Source: MED-G105 sp039819085
Lineage (GTDB): Bacteria; Pseudomonadota; Alphaproteobacteria; Caulobacterales; Parvularculaceae
NCBI GenBank assembly: GCA_039819085.1
Contig: JBCBSQ010000014.1
Location: 1-64,000 of the forward strand
Direction of reading: 5' to 3'
DNA: 64,000 bases
Translations under genes and position numbers: made by a program
The notes under the pieces: generated by a model
The model's input: the letters and a program-made list of their open reading frames with translations, nothing else
What the model was told of the DNA's origin: nothing
Database searches by the model: none
In this document: piece after piece, positions 48,727 to 58,175 of the stretch
Layout: every line of letters begins with the position of its first letter
Numbering within the stretch: the stretch's first letter is position 1

Positions 48727-49700
48727 AGGATCTTGCAGTCGTCGCCGCAGCCGGACAGGTAAGCGTAGACCCTTCCGGGATACGCCGCCTGCGCGCCAAG
48801 GCTGAAGGCGGCGACGGCGATGACCGCAGGCAGCAGGACCAGCGCCGCCAATCCCACCAACACGAACGCCGCCGGCCCGATCAGGCCGCTTATCGCGCCT
48901 GCGATAAGGGCGGCGATCACCAGCACCGGAACGACGAACACGATAAATAGAACGTACGTGGCCCCTTGCAGGATTTGCAGGAAGAACAACGCCGACAGAA
49001 CAAGGCGCCAGAAGTTCCCCTTCGTCATCGTCCAGGCGTCGCCGAACGCGATCCTGTCTTCGACCGCCGCAATCGCCAGCACCGGCAGGAACCTGAGGCC
49101 GATCCAGATCCCGATGATTGCGATGGCGATGCCGGCCGTTATTCCGGATGAGGCGAGCAGCGGCGACAACTGGCTTTCCATGTCGACGGCGACGGCGACT
49201 GCGCCCGCTCCGACGGTGAAAGCCGCCCCGCCAAATAGTACCGCCAGCAAGAGCACGAGAAGCCCATAGACGATCTGCACGATGGCGTATCGGACCTGGC
49301 GCGGGCCCATTGCGAAATAAGCGGGCCCCGATGGCGGTTCATAATCGTCCCTGGTGGCGGCGCGAGTCGCGGCCACTAGCACTGGCGCAAACAGGAGGAC
49401 AGTTCCGAGACCAACGACCAGCAGCCAAAGGAAGGCGCCGCCGACCGAACCGGGGTCGACCTGAATGTCTATCTCGTCAAGATCGATATTGGGCTCGCCC
49501 AAAGCGTCCAGGTCGATGACTTCGGCGTTGTCGAACACGCCGAACGAGTCGCAGATCATTGCGCCTGCGCCGATCTGCAAAGCGATTACCAAAAGGATCG
49601 GCAGCCATGCGATCCGGATCATCATGCCGATCCGGTCAAAGCCAAAGGTGACGGCCTCAAGGACCGGCCTCAACATGGGCAGTTTCATCTGCGCCCCCAT
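48723..49700 (-). CDS. Multi-pass membrane protein, YciC/DUF975-like
   Basis: This is a 325-residue protein with six or more TM helices, Gly/Ala/Val-rich. AFGDAWTMTKGNFWRLVLSA (about 219-238) resembles the repeated motif of glycerophosphodiester-phosphodiesterase membrane domains and related YciC-type proteins. An acidic stretch (LDALGEPNIDLDEIDIQVD) follows TM1. The C-terminus has a Cys pair (SGCGDDC). Start ATG 49700 or 49688. It lies between rbfA and truB on their strand; function unknown. Confidence 0.65.
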   Translation of the reverse strand: MGAQMKLPMLRPVLEAVTFGFDRIGMMIRIAWLPILLVIALQIGAGAMICDSFGVFDNAEVIDLDALGEPNIDLDEIDIQVDPGSVGGAFLWLLVVGLGTVLLFAPVLVAATRAATRDDYEPPSGPAYFAMGPRQVRYAIVQIVYGLLVLLLAVLFGGAAFTVGAGAVAVAVDMESQLSPLLASSGITAGIAIAIIGIWIGLRFLPVLAIAAVEDRIAFGDAWTMTKGNFWRLVLSALFFLQILQGATYVLFIVFVVPVLVIAALIAGAISGLIGPAAFVLVGLAALVLLPAVIAVAAFSLGAQAAYPGRVYAYLSGCGDDCKIL

Positions 49701-49807
49701 CTAACCCCGAAGGCAGCATAGTCGATAAATGCAAGGGGTCAGCCTTCTCGGCGCGCCGGGTCTGTAAATCCTAGATGGCTGAGGCTTTTCAGCCGCGTTG
49801 CGCGGGC

Positions 49808-50236
49808 TCAATCGGAGGAGAGGTCCCGCCGCACCTCGGGTCGCGACAGCAGATCGTCGATGCGCTGCGCCTCATCGAAGCTTTCGTCTTTTCGAAATCG
49901 CACTTCCGGTGTGTATTTCAAGTCGACTTTCTGGCCGAGGAGGTGGCGGATCTTCGGTCCTGAACGGTTGAGCGCCTCAATGACGCGGGCTTCATCCGGG
50001 CCGCCGGCCATGTCGCCGCCAAGTTTCGCGCAATATGCCGTCGCCTGCTTCAGATCGGGTGAGGCGCGCACTTCGCTGATAGTGACCGCGACGCCATCAA
50101 GCGCCGGGTCCCTGAGGTCTTCGCGCTGGAGGATTTCGACGAGCGCGTGGCGAATGAGTTCGCCCGCCCGGAGCTGACGCTGAGAGGGGCCTTTGGCGGG
50201 CCGCGCCTTCGAGGCGCTGGAGTGATGTCGAGCCAT
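49808..50236 (-). CDS. rbfA: Ribosome-binding factor A
   Basis: This is a 142-residue RbfA, a KH-fold factor needed for late 30S maturation and cold adaptation. It has RQLRAGELIRHALVEILQ (about 19-36), VTISEVRASPDLKQATAYC (the conserved beta-strand region, about 50-68), and HLLGQKVDLKYTPEVRFRKDESFDEAQRI cut here as LKYTPEVRFRKDESF. Slightly extended N- and C-termini. ATG at 50236. It lies 42 bp after the TrpF-like gene. Confidence 0.95.
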   Translation of the reverse strand: MARHHSSASKARPAKGPSQRQLRAGELIRHALVEILQREDLRDPALDGVAVTISEVRASPDLKQATAYCAKLGGDMAGGPDEARVIEALNRSGPKIRHLLGQKVDLKYTPEVRFRKDESFDEAQRIDDLLSRPEVRRDLSSD

Positions 50237-50278
50237 TCCAGGGAGATAAGACCGCCAGGCGCATCCCGCCAGTGCCGA

Positions 50279-51148
50279 TTATGCGTCCTCGGCGTCGCGC
50301 GGCGTCGTAGAGGCGGGCGTCATTGCGCCATTGTCGGAGCCATCCGGAAAATCTCCCGCGAGGCTGGACTCTTGCGCGGCGTGAAGGACGGCGTTTTCCT
50401 CGGTTCGATAATAGGCGGCCGCAAAGCGCTCGCGAAGGGTAATCAGTTCCAGGCTGGTCAGCGCCCCTTTGCTGGACTTCCCGGCGCCAAGGCGGATCGT
50501 CGCCGCCACCCCCTCTGGGCGAACCGCCTCCACGGCGGCGTCCACATTGTCGGGCCGCAATCCGCCGCTGACGATAATCGGCGTTGCGACCGAAGCCGCG
50601 ATGTTCCGCCCGCTGCGCCAGTCGGCGCAAAGGGAGGCTGCGTCATCGCCCCGCGCGCCGCAATCGAGCAGGATGGCGTCTACGTGCCCGTCGGCTTTGC
50701 GCGCGATTTCAAGGGCGTCCGGCGCGCCGGGATCAATCTCCTGAATGATCTTAACGCTCGGATGCGCCGCCCGGATGATGACCCAGTCTCTCGGCTCGCA
50801 AGCCCCGACGATCCTGACCGCGCCGGCGTGGGTGCGGTGGATATGATCGGCAATCGCCGCTCCGCCTCGCTTCGAGGTCACGAGGGTCGCCCAAACGCGC
50901 GGATCCGCTTCAGCGATATGATCGCAAATCTCGCGGATGCCGTCGTCAGGCAAGTGGCCGCCAGCGCCCAGCCGCGCCGGCGGAATGCCCTCAAGGGCCA
51001 CGAGCCCAATGGCGAAGGCGCCGGCGTCGAGCGCGGCCTGCGCCTCGTCAACTGACATGACGCCACTAACCTTGAGCCCCATACCGGGGCCCTTCGGCGC
51101 GCTCAAATGAGAAGCGCGGATATGCGAATTCTCGTCCCGCATCGCCAT
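50279..51148 (-). CDS. Phosphoribosylanthranilate-isomerase-like protein, catalytic Cys replaced
   Basis: This is a 289-residue TIM barrel resembling TrpF. Strand 1 LKVSGVMSVDEAQAALDAGA aligns with TrpF KICGLT, but the catalytic Cys is Ser28. Asp162 in ILLDCGARGDD aligns with the general acid. IIVSGGLRPDNVDAAV is the phosphate-binding loop, but the closing DVSSGVE motif is lost (VAATIRLGAG). So true TrpF activity is doubtful; it may act on another sugar phosphate. It lies in the infB-rbfA interval, not near trp genes. ATG at 51148. Confidence 0.6.
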   Translation of the reverse strand: MAMRDENSHIRASHLSAPKGPGMGLKVSGVMSVDEAQAALDAGAFAIGLVALEGIPPARLGAGGHLPDDGIREICDHIAEADPRVWATLVTSKRGGAAIADHIHRTHAGAVRIVGACEPRDWVIIRAAHPSVKIIQEIDPGAPDALEIARKADGHVDAILLDCGARGDDAASLCADWRSGRNIAASVATPIIVSGGLRPDNVDAAVEAVRPEGVAATIRLGAGKSSKGALTSLELITLRERFAAAYYRTEENAVLHAAQESSLAGDFPDGSDNGAMTPASTTPRDAEDA

Positions 51149-51366
51149 TCAAGCCATTTCTACCGGGTCAGCCGCAACTTCGGCGCGCCCTGACAACAAA
51201 CCATTACCGAGCGATCGCCGCACCGGCCTGTTTGATCGCGCAGGTTACGCTGGCGGCTTCGCGAATGGATCTCAGCTAACGTGCGACCGATTGGCTGCTC
51301 AGGCAAGCGGGAAAGGCGGTTGCCGGAGGTTAACTGATCCGTGCGCTTGCAGCGTCCCGATCACGG

Positions 51367-51882
51367 CTAGCGGCTTGCGCGCCACGGCCTCGGATCAGAC
51401 GCAATCAGGCTCATCAGGACCGTGTCGCGCACCCCGATATGGGTCTCGTAGGTCGCCCGCAACCGGCCTTCCTTCTGAAAACCGACCCGTTCGAACAACC
51501 TGATCGACACGTCATTGTCGGGATCGATGTCAGCATAGACGCGGCGTGCGTCGAGGTCGTCGAACGCAATGTCGAGAGCGGCGCAGAGCGCCTCCTGGCC
51601 GAGCCCGCGGCGCTGCGCGTCCGGACGCATCATGATCGCCGCCTCGAACACGTCATAGCCTCTCGGGATCATCTTTACGCGGCCTTGCGCCTCGCCGTCC
51701 TGTGTTTCGGCGATGACCCAGCTGGTGCTGGAGTGCCCTTCGTCATAGCGGCGCAACAACGCGACGGTGTCGTGGACATTGTCGGTCGCGGGGTCCAGCA
51801 GATACGTGCAGCATTCAGGGTCGCCATAGATCGCATGCATCGCATCCTTGTCACGGTCGATGTTCAGGGGGCGAAGGATCAT
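51367..51882 (-). CDS. GNAT family N-acetyltransferase (RimJ/RimL type)
   Basis: This is a 171-residue acetyltransferase. Acetyl-CoA loop RPDAQRRGLGQEALCAALDI (about 98-117), ARRVYADIDPDNDVSIRLFERVGF (the RimJ/RimL-like C-terminal block, cut here as DNDVSIRLFERVGF), then REGRLRATY-like KEGRLRATYE. Opening LRPLNIDRDKDAMHAIY. The ATG at 51882 is preferred over an extended start at 51978. Target unknown: protein N-terminus or small molecule. Sits downstream of infB on the same strand. Confidence 0.87.
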   Translation of the reverse strand: MILRPLNIDRDKDAMHAIYGDPECCTYLLDPATDNVHDTVALLRRYDEGHSSTSWVIAETQDGEAQGRVKMIPRGYDVFEAAIMMRPDAQRRGLGQEALCAALDIAFDDLDARRVYADIDPDNDVSIRLFERVGFQKEGRLRATYETHIGVRDTVLMSLIASDPRPWRASR

Positions 51883-52165
51883 ATCTTGTTGAGCCCTTTG
51901 GTTTTCAGCGCGTGTGAGGCGCGCGAAGCCATGCTGCTCAACGGAGCCGCAAGACGCGCCAGTGGGTCGTTTCCTCATGGGTCGAGGCGGATCGCAGTCG
52001 TTCTGCGGGCGCCGACCCGGTTAGCCGTTTTTTGTTGGGTCTTGGTTTTTTATGGGTCTTGTTTCCCGCGCGCCGCCATTAGCGCGACGCGCGATCTTCA
52101 AAGCCTGCGGCTATCTCGGCATTCAGCCGTCGCATCAATCCGACGCAGCGAACGTCGAATTAATC

Positions 52166-54811
52166 CTAAAGCGTCCGTGTGACCTTTTCGACCGAGAAGC
52201 ACTCAATGACGTCGCCCGCTTTCAGGTCGTCGTAATTGGCGAAGCTCATGCCGCACTCCTGGCCGGCCGGCACTTCGTTGACGTCGTCCTTGAAGCGCTT
52301 GAGCTGAGAGAGCTCGCCCTCATGGATAACCGTGTCGTCCCGAACAAGGCGGACTTTCGCGCCTCGGCGGACCTGACCTTCGGTGACGCGGCAGCCGGCG
52401 ACCTTGCCGATCTTGGTGATGTTGAAGACCTCAAGGATCTCCGCATTGCCGAGGAACGTCTCGCGCAGCTCAGGATCAAGCATGCCGGAGAGCGTGCCCT
52501 TGATGTCGTCAATGAGGTCGTAGATCACCGAGTAATATCGGATCTCCACGCCATCGGACTCCGCCTGCTCGCGCGCCTGTTTGTTGGCGCGCACGTTAAA
52601 GCCGATGACCGGCGCGCCGGACGCGCCAGCGAGAATGACGTCGCTTTCAGAGACGCCGCCGACCCCGGTGTGAAGGACGCGCACGCGCACTTCTTCATTC
52701 GCGAGCTTTTCAAGCGCGCCGACGATCGCTTCGACGGAGCCCTGTACATCGCCTTTGATGACGATCGGCAGCTCCTTGAACTCCGCGTCCTGAAGCTGCG
52801 CCATCATCTGCTCGAGCGACGTGCCGGATGACTTGGCGTTGACGCGCTCCCGCCGCTTGCGGGTGCGGAACTCCGACACCTCGCGGGCGCGCGCTTCATT
52901 TTCAACGACGACGAACTTGTCGCCAGGCTCAGGCACGCCGTTCAGCCCGAGAATCTCCACCGGGTAAGCGGGACCTGCGGCGGCGACCTGCGCGCCCTTG
53001 TCGTCGGAGAGCGCGCGAACCTTGCCCCATTCGGCGCCGACGACGACAATGTCGCCGCGCTTCAGCGTGCCCCGCTCAACGAGGAGCGTGGAGACGGGCC
53101 CGCGCCCCTTGTCGAGCCGCGCTTCGACAACCGAGCCTTCCGCGGCGCGGTCGGGATTGGCCTTCAGCTCCAGAAGCTCCGACTGCAGAACGATCGCTTC
53201 AAGAAGCGTGTCGAGGTTCTGGCCTGTCAGCGCCGAGACTTCGACATCCTGAATCTCGCCGCCGAGGCTCTCCACCTGGATCTCGTGTTGGAGGAGGTCC
53301 GTGCGGACCTTGTCCGGGTTGGCCTCCGGCTTGTCGATCTTATTGATCGCAACGATAATCGGCACTTCGGCCGCTTTCGCGTGGCTGATCGCCTCCACCG
53401 TTTGCGGCATGATGGAATCGTCCGCGGCCACAACGAGAATCACGATGTCGGTGACGTTCGCGCCGCGCGCGCGCATCTGGGTGAAGGCGGCGTGGCCAGG
53501 CGTGTCGAGGAAGGTGATCTTCTTCTCCTCGCCGCCGACTTCCGTCGTCACCTGATAAGCGCCGATATGCTGAGTGATGCCGCCGGCTTCGCCCTTGACG
53601 ACATTGGTCTTGCGCAGCGCGTCCAGGAGCGAGGTCTTGCCGTGGTCGACATGGCCCATGATCGTCACCACCGGCGGACGTCCTGCTTTCGCCTCCGTGT
53701 CGTCCTCCGGGCCGAAGAGACCCTCTTCGACGTCTGCTTCCGCGACACGCTTCACCTGATGGCCGAGATCAGTTGCGATCAGCTCCGCCGTGTCGGCGTC
53801 GAGCGTTGCGTTCGCCGTCACCATCTGGCCCTGCTTCATCAGTTCGCGGACAAGCTCCACCGCGCGCATGGACATGCGCTGGGCGAGCTCCTGGACGGTG
53901 ATCGTCTCAGGGATAACGACTTCGCGCGTCACCTGCTTGGCCGCGCCGCCGCGTTGCTGGCGGGCGAGACGCTCGCGCTCGCGCGCGCGCTTGACCGAGG
54001 CGAGGGAGCGCTGGCGATCCTCGTCGGCCTCAAGCGCGGAGGCGATGGTGAGCTTGCCGGACCTGCGCTTGGGCGCGTCTTTCTTTGAATCCCGATCGCC
54101 GGCGCGGTCGCCGCCGCGCTTGGTCTTCAGCCGGCCGCCGAGCTGGGCGAGCGGATTGTCCTTGTCGACCGCGGGGCGCGGCTCCGCGGACTGCTGCGTA
54201 TCGGGCGTTTTTTTCCTGGCGTCCTTCGCGGCCTGCCGGCGCTTGCGCTCTTCTTCCTCAGCTTCGAGGGCGGCCTGAGCTTCCTGTTCGCGCCGTCGTC
54301 TTTCTTCGGCTTCCTTGGCGCGCTTTTCTTCTTCTTCCGCCTGCCGGGCGCGCTCAGCCTCAAGACGCGCGCGCTCTTCAGTTTCGCGCTTTTCCCGTTC
54401 GGCGCGTTCCGCCTCGTCGGCCTTGCGACGCGCTTCTTCCTGCTGGCGCGCTTTAACAAGCGCAGCCGCGCGGGCGTTCTTTTCGTCTTCGGAGAGCGTT
54501 CTGAGGACGGCCGGACGCTTCTTTGAGTCGGCGGACTTCGCCTCGCTCGCGCCGCCGCGCGCCGGCTTCCGGGCAGGTTGGCTGGCGCCAGCCTCGCGTT
54601 TCGGCTTGGCGGCGGCCGCAGCGGGCTTGGCGTCCGCTTCGCCTTTATTGGCCGTCAGCACCCGACGTCGCTTCGTCTCGACGACCACGGTCTTCGACCG
54701 GCCATGGGAGAAGCTTTGCTTAACCGCGCCCGTCTCAGTCCGGCGCAAGGTAAGGGGGCGGCGCGCTTTCTTGTCGCCAGCATCGGTTTTGGTTTCGACG
54801 TCGTCGCTCAT
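52166..54811 (-). CDS. infB: Translation initiation factor IF-2
   Basis: This 881-residue IF-2 is a GTPase that brings fMet-tRNA to the 30S subunit. The N-terminal ~330 residues are low-complexity and charged (Glu/Arg/Ala repeats). The IF2_N domain ETITVQELAQRMSMRAVELV lies at about 300-320. The GTPase domain starts VVTIMGHVDHGKTSLLDAL (G1, about 385), with DTPGHAAF (G3) and NKID (G4). Domains II-IV follow to VEKVTRTL. The ATG at 54811 has GGAG six bases upstream; a TTG one codon earlier is less likely. Confidence 0.98.
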   Translation of the reverse strand: MSDDVETKTDAGDKKARRPLTLRRTETGAVKQSFSHGRSKTVVVETKRRRVLTANKGEADAKPAAAAAKPKREAGASQPARKPARGGASEAKSADSKKRPAVLRTLSEDEKNARAAALVKARQQEEARRKADEAERAEREKRETEERARLEAERARQAEEEEKRAKEAEERRRREQEAQAALEAEEEERKRRQAAKDARKKTPDTQQSAEPRPAVDKDNPLAQLGGRLKTKRGGDRAGDRDSKKDAPKRRSGKLTIASALEADEDRQRSLASVKRARERERLARQQRGGAAKQVTREVVIPETITVQELAQRMSMRAVELVRELMKQGQMVTANATLDADTAELIATDLGHQVKRVAEADVEEGLFGPEDDTEAKAGRPPVVTIMGHVDHGKTSLLDALRKTNVVKGEAGGITQHIGAYQVTTEVGGEEKKITFLDTPGHAAFTQMRARGANVTDIVILVVAADDSIMPQTVEAISHAKAAEVPIIVAINKIDKPEANPDKVRTDLLQHEIQVESLGGEIQDVEVSALTGQNLDTLLEAIVLQSELLELKANPDRAAEGSVVEARLDKGRGPVSTLLVERGTLKRGDIVVVGAEWGKVRALSDDKGAQVAAAGPAYPVEILGLNGVPEPGDKFVVVENEARAREVSEFRTRKRRERVNAKSSGTSLEQMMAQLQDAEFKELPIVIKGDVQGSVEAIVGALEKLANEEVRVRVLHTGVGGVSESDVILAGASGAPVIGFNVRANKQAREQAESDGVEIRYYSVIYDLIDDIKGTLSGMLDPELRETFLGNAEILEVFNITKIGKVAGCRVTEGQVRRGAKVRLVRDDTVIHEGELSQLKRFKDDVNEVPAGQECGMSFANYDDLKAGDVIECFSVEKVTRTL

Positions 54812-54814
54812 CAA

Positions 54815-55124
54815 TTCTCCAAAGCCGCCCCGAGCCGACGGGGCGGGTCTTGATTGCCTCTACAGCGGTCTGCCTCGGCGAACCGAGCCGCCGCCCACTC
54901 CGGGGGCTATCCTGGGCCCCCACCGTCAAAAACGAGGAAGGCCGCGACCAGAACGCGCCCAGGCCGGGCGACGCAAAGGGGCGCTAAAATCGCACAAGGG
55001 CGCGCGCCCGTCGCGAAGCCGAAGAGGACATACTCCTAAAACCTAACGTCGGTCCACCTTCGACGCCTCACTAGTTGCTTCAATGACGGACAAAACCTCT
55101 TTCATCTCGCCTGTCGCCTCTTTC
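54815..55124. other. Long leader between ylxR and infB
   Basis: This is 310 bp with no gene, in a place where these genes usually nearly touch. Two hairpins are visible: CTCGG-CGAA-CCGAG at 54874-54887, and GGGGGC/GCCCCC at 54902-54921. It may be a regulated 5' leader of infB or hold an internal promoter. Confidence 0.45.
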
Positions 55125-55817
55125 CTAGCGACGCGACGTCGAGGACCGCCCGTCACTCGACGCGTCCGTTTCCTCGCAATTCAGGCTATCCGCGATGAAT
55201 GCGTCAGGGTCAAAACCACTAAGCCGCCTTGCATCGCGCAACAGTCGCTCCCCGGCGCGCCCCGCGCGCGCGCCAACATACTGAACGCCCTGCAAGCCTA
55301 TCGCAGTCGACATTGCAGCGCCGTCGATCGCTCTGCATACCGCCGCGCGATGGCGCTCGGCGATCTTCGCCGCCCGCCTTTTCGCTCGCGCGCCGCCGTC
55401 CTTCGCCGCGAGAATAAAGACGACCTTCCCCGGCTTTGCGTCATCTAGCGCATCGAGCCCGATCAGGAGATCGCCTGCGCGCCGCGCAAGCCCCGCCGAA
55501 TCGAGCAGCCGTTTCGCCAACCGTTGCTGGATGTCGTGCCTGAAGCCTTCAACGTCAACGCCTTCCGGCAATTTCACTTCAGTCTGAAAGGCTCTGGCGA
55601 ATAGCTTTTTGGTAATGGCGCGGGCGACGTCCTCTTCTCGCGGGCGAACATACGCCCCACGCCCAGGCAATTTCGCGCCGAGGTCCGCCACGAGAACGCC
55701 GCCGGGCCCTAAGGCGAAACGGATCAGCGCGTCGGGCGCGGCCGTCTCGCCGCTGACGATGCAGGTGCGTTCAGGGCCATTATCGGATGCGTCCGGATTT
55801 CGCTTGCCGCGCCCCAT
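55125..55817 (-). CDS. YlxR/YlxQ-type RNA-binding protein (DUF448 + L7Ae-like)
   Basis: This is a 230-residue fusion typical of alphaproteobacteria. The N-terminal YlxR domain has RTCIVSGETAAPDALIRF (about 17-34) and the hallmark GRGAYVRP (52-59). The C-terminal L7Ae-like domain starts near 105 with LLDSAGLARRAGDLLIGLDA and LAAKDGGARAKRR. Probably binds RNA, working with NusA and IF-2. Ser/Arg-rich tail. ATG at 55817, 29 bp after nusA. Confidence 0.93.
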   Translation of the reverse strand: MGRGKRNPDASDNGPERTCIVSGETAAPDALIRFALGPGGVLVADLGAKLPGRGAYVRPREEDVARAITKKLFARAFQTEVKLPEGVDVEGFRHDIQQRLAKRLLDSAGLARRAGDLLIGLDALDDAKPGKVVFILAAKDGGARAKRRAAKIAERHRAAVCRAIDGAAMSTAIGLQGVQYVGARAGRAGERLLRDARRLSGFDPDAFIADSLNCEETDASSDGRSSTSRR

Positions 55818-55846
55818 GCCAATGATCCGGTCCCGCTCATCGCCGC

Positions 55847-57511
55847 CTAGTCGACGAACTGAGCGCGCGCCGCCTGCTCGGCGGCGGTCAGCGCGTCCTC
55901 GCTTGCCTCTTCGTCCTCGCTGGTTTCATCCGCCGCCTGCATCTCCGCGAGTTCCTCCTCCGTGATCCAGCCGGCCTTGATCCGCGCCCGCATGATGAGG
56001 TCCTCGGCGATTTCCGGGGACATGTTAAACTCCTCCAGAAAGCCGTCATAATGCTTCTTCTCGCCGTCGACCCGCTCGGTCCAGCCGGTAAGGTCGTCGG
56101 TCGCGCAGCCGGCGAGATCCTCCACCGACTTCACCTCGTTCTCGCCGAGCTTCACGACCATCTTCAGGTCGAGCCCCTCATGGGCGACGAGATCGTCGGC
56201 GACTCCGAGCTCCAGGCGGCGCGCGTCGAGGATTTTGTTCTGTTCCTCGAGCCAGTCATTGGCGCGCGCCTGTAGTTCGGCCGCGGTTTCTTCGTCCAGG
56301 GCTTCGATCTCAAGGAGTTCGTCAATCCCGACAAAGGCGAGCTCTTCAATCTTGGCGAAGCCTTCCGATACAAGAAGGCCCGCCATAATGTCGTCGACGT
56401 CGAGCGCCTCCATAAAGAGCTCCGAACGCTGACGGAACTCCTCCTGGCGCTTCTTGCTTTCTTCTTCTTCGGTCATGATGTCGATCTCATAACCGGAGAG
56501 TTGCGAGGCGAGGCGCACGTTCTGACCGCGCCGGCCGATGGCGAGCGAGAGCTGTTCGTCCGGCACCACGACCTCGATCCGCTCCAGATCCTCGTCCAGC
56601 ACGACCTTGGCGACTTCCGCCGGCGCGAGCGCATTGACAACGAAAGTGGCGTCATCCTCCGACCACGGCACGATGTCGATCTTCTCGCCCGCAAGCTCGT
56701 TCACGACCGCCTGCACGCGGCTGCCGCGCATGCCGACGCAGGCGCCGACGGGGTCGATCGCCGCGTCATTGGAAAAGACGCCGATCTTCGCGCGGCTGCC
56801 GGCGTCGCGGGCCACCGCCTTGATCTCGATGACGCCGTCATAGACTTCCGGCACTTCCTGCTCGAAGAGTTTCGCCATGAATTGCGGGTGCGCGCGCGAC
56901 AGAAAAATCTGCGGCCCGCGCGGCTCCCGGCGCACGTCCATAATGTAGGCCCGGATGCGGTCGCCATTGCGGTAGTTCTCGCGCGGCAGTTGCTGGTCCC
57001 GGCGGACGACCGCCTCGGCGCGGCCGAGGTCCACGATGACGTGGCCGTATTCGACGCGCTTGATAATGCCGTTGATGATCTCGCCGATCCGGTCCTTGAA
57101 GTCTTCATACTGACGTTCGCGTTCTGCGTCGCGGACCTTCTGGGTGATGACCTGCTTCGCCGCCATCGCTGCGGTGCGGCCGAATTCGATCGGGGGCAGG
57201 GGTTCGGAGATGAAGTCGCCCACTTCCGCCGCCGGGTTTTTGTGAAGCGCGTCCTCAAGCAGCACTTGCGTGGAGTCGTTCTCGTAGGCGTCCGGCTCGA
57301 CGATCTCCAAGAGGCGCCAAAGCCGGGGTTCCCCCGTGGTTGGATTGATTTCCGCCTTGATCAGGGTTTCGTGGCCGTATCGCGACCGCGCGGCCCGCGC
57401 GAGCGCGTCCTCCATCGCTTCGATAACAACGGCTTTTTCGATCGACTTTTCGCGGGCGACCGCGTCTGCGATCTGAATGAGTTCCTGCCGGTTGGCGCTG
57501 ACGGCGTTCAT
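55847..57511 (-). CDS. nusA: Transcription termination/antitermination protein NusA
   Basis: This is a 554-residue NusA, which binds RNA polymerase and controls pausing and termination. N-terminal domain ANRQELIQIADAVAREKSI; S1 domain near 135-200 (GHVIVDLGRAEAVVRRDQ); two KH domains with DPVGACVGMRGSRVQAVV near 255-272 and LAIGRRGQNVRLASQLSG near 325-342. C-terminal helix-hairpin-helix repeats (about 375-530) carry ADDLVAHEGLDLKMVVKLG. Acidic tail. ATG at 57511, 50 bp after rimP. Confidence 0.98.
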   Translation of the reverse strand: MNAVSANRQELIQIADAVAREKSIEKAVVIEAMEDALARAARSRYGHETLIKAEINPTTGEPRLWRLLEIVEPDAYENDSTQVLLEDALHKNPAAEVGDFISEPLPPIEFGRTAAMAAKQVITQKVRDAERERQYEDFKDRIGEIINGIIKRVEYGHVIVDLGRAEAVVRRDQQLPRENYRNGDRIRAYIMDVRREPRGPQIFLSRAHPQFMAKLFEQEVPEVYDGVIEIKAVARDAGSRAKIGVFSNDAAIDPVGACVGMRGSRVQAVVNELAGEKIDIVPWSEDDATFVVNALAPAEVAKVVLDEDLERIEVVVPDEQLSLAIGRRGQNVRLASQLSGYEIDIMTEEEESKKRQEEFRQRSELFMEALDVDDIMAGLLVSEGFAKIEELAFVGIDELLEIEALDEETAAELQARANDWLEEQNKILDARRLELGVADDLVAHEGLDLKMVVKLGENEVKSVEDLAGCATDDLTGWTERVDGEKKHYDGFLEEFNMSPEIAEDLIMRARIKAGWITEEELAEMQAADETSEDEEASEDALTAAEQAARAQFVD

Positions 57512-57561
57512 ATGCGTTCTCTTGAGTTTCTTATCTTGGCTTCTTGCGTTCAGTGGTCGCT

Positions 57562-58128
57562 CTATTGAGCTTCGGTTCGGTCTTCGACCGCGTCTGTTGC
57601 TTCGGCGTTCCCAGTCCCTGCGTCTTTGGCGGCCGCCTTTGCGGCTTTGAGGCTTTCGCGGATGAGATCGTCCGTCAGTTCAAGCTTCGCCGTGGCGACC
57701 CATTCGAAAGGGATGAGCGCGGTCTCGTCCTCATCATCCATGTCGAGGCAAATGTTCTCGCCATCGAGGCCGGAGAGGACGCCGGCGAAACGCTTTCGGC
57801 CTTCGACCAGACGGTCGAGTTCAATTTTCGCACGATGCCCGGCCCAGGCGTCGAAATCCTTCAGACGCGTCAAGGGACGATCGATGCCGGGCGAAGACAC
57901 CTCCAGCACGTATTCGCCTTCAATCGGGTCGGCGGCGTCCAGCACCGGCGACAGGGCTCGCGACAGCGCCGCGCAGTCCTCCGCCGTCATTGCGCCGTCA
58001 GGCCGCTCCGCCATGACCTGAAGTGTCTTCGTCTTCGAGCCCGTGACGCGCAGGCGCACGATCTCAAAGCCCTCGGCGTCCGCCGTCGGCGTGATCAGAT
58101 CGGTCAGTCTTTGTGTCAGGCTCGACAA
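57562..58128 (-). CDS. rimP: Ribosome maturation factor RimP
   Basis: This is a 188-residue RimP, needed for 30S assembly. It has LTDLITPTADAEGFEIVRLR, the segment EDCAALSRALSPVLDAADPI, LEVSSPGIDRPLTRLKDF (about 76-93) and IPFEWVATAKLELTDDLI. The start is TTG at 58128 (MSSLTQRL), with GAGG six bases upstream. The open frame continues 158 codons further but is not RimP-like. An Ala/Lys/Glu-rich tail follows residue 160. First gene of rimP-nusA-ylxR-infB. Confidence 0.94.
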   Translation of the reverse strand: MSSLTQRLTDLITPTADAEGFEIVRLRVTGSKTKTLQVMAERPDGAMTAEDCAALSRALSPVLDAADPIEGEYVLEVSSPGIDRPLTRLKDFDAWAGHRAKIELDRLVEGRKRFAGVLSGLDGENICLDMDDEDETALIPFEWVATAKLELTDDLIRESLKAAKAAAKDAGTGNAEATDAVEDRTEAQ

Positions 58129-58175
58129 ACGCCGCCTCGGGTCTCGGATGACTACTCGTAAAACGCCACTTCGAA

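Noticed and set aside
53285..54088. 267-residue plus-strand frame opposite infB
   Set aside because: His/Arg-rich shadow of the IF-2 coding sequence, with no domain likeness.
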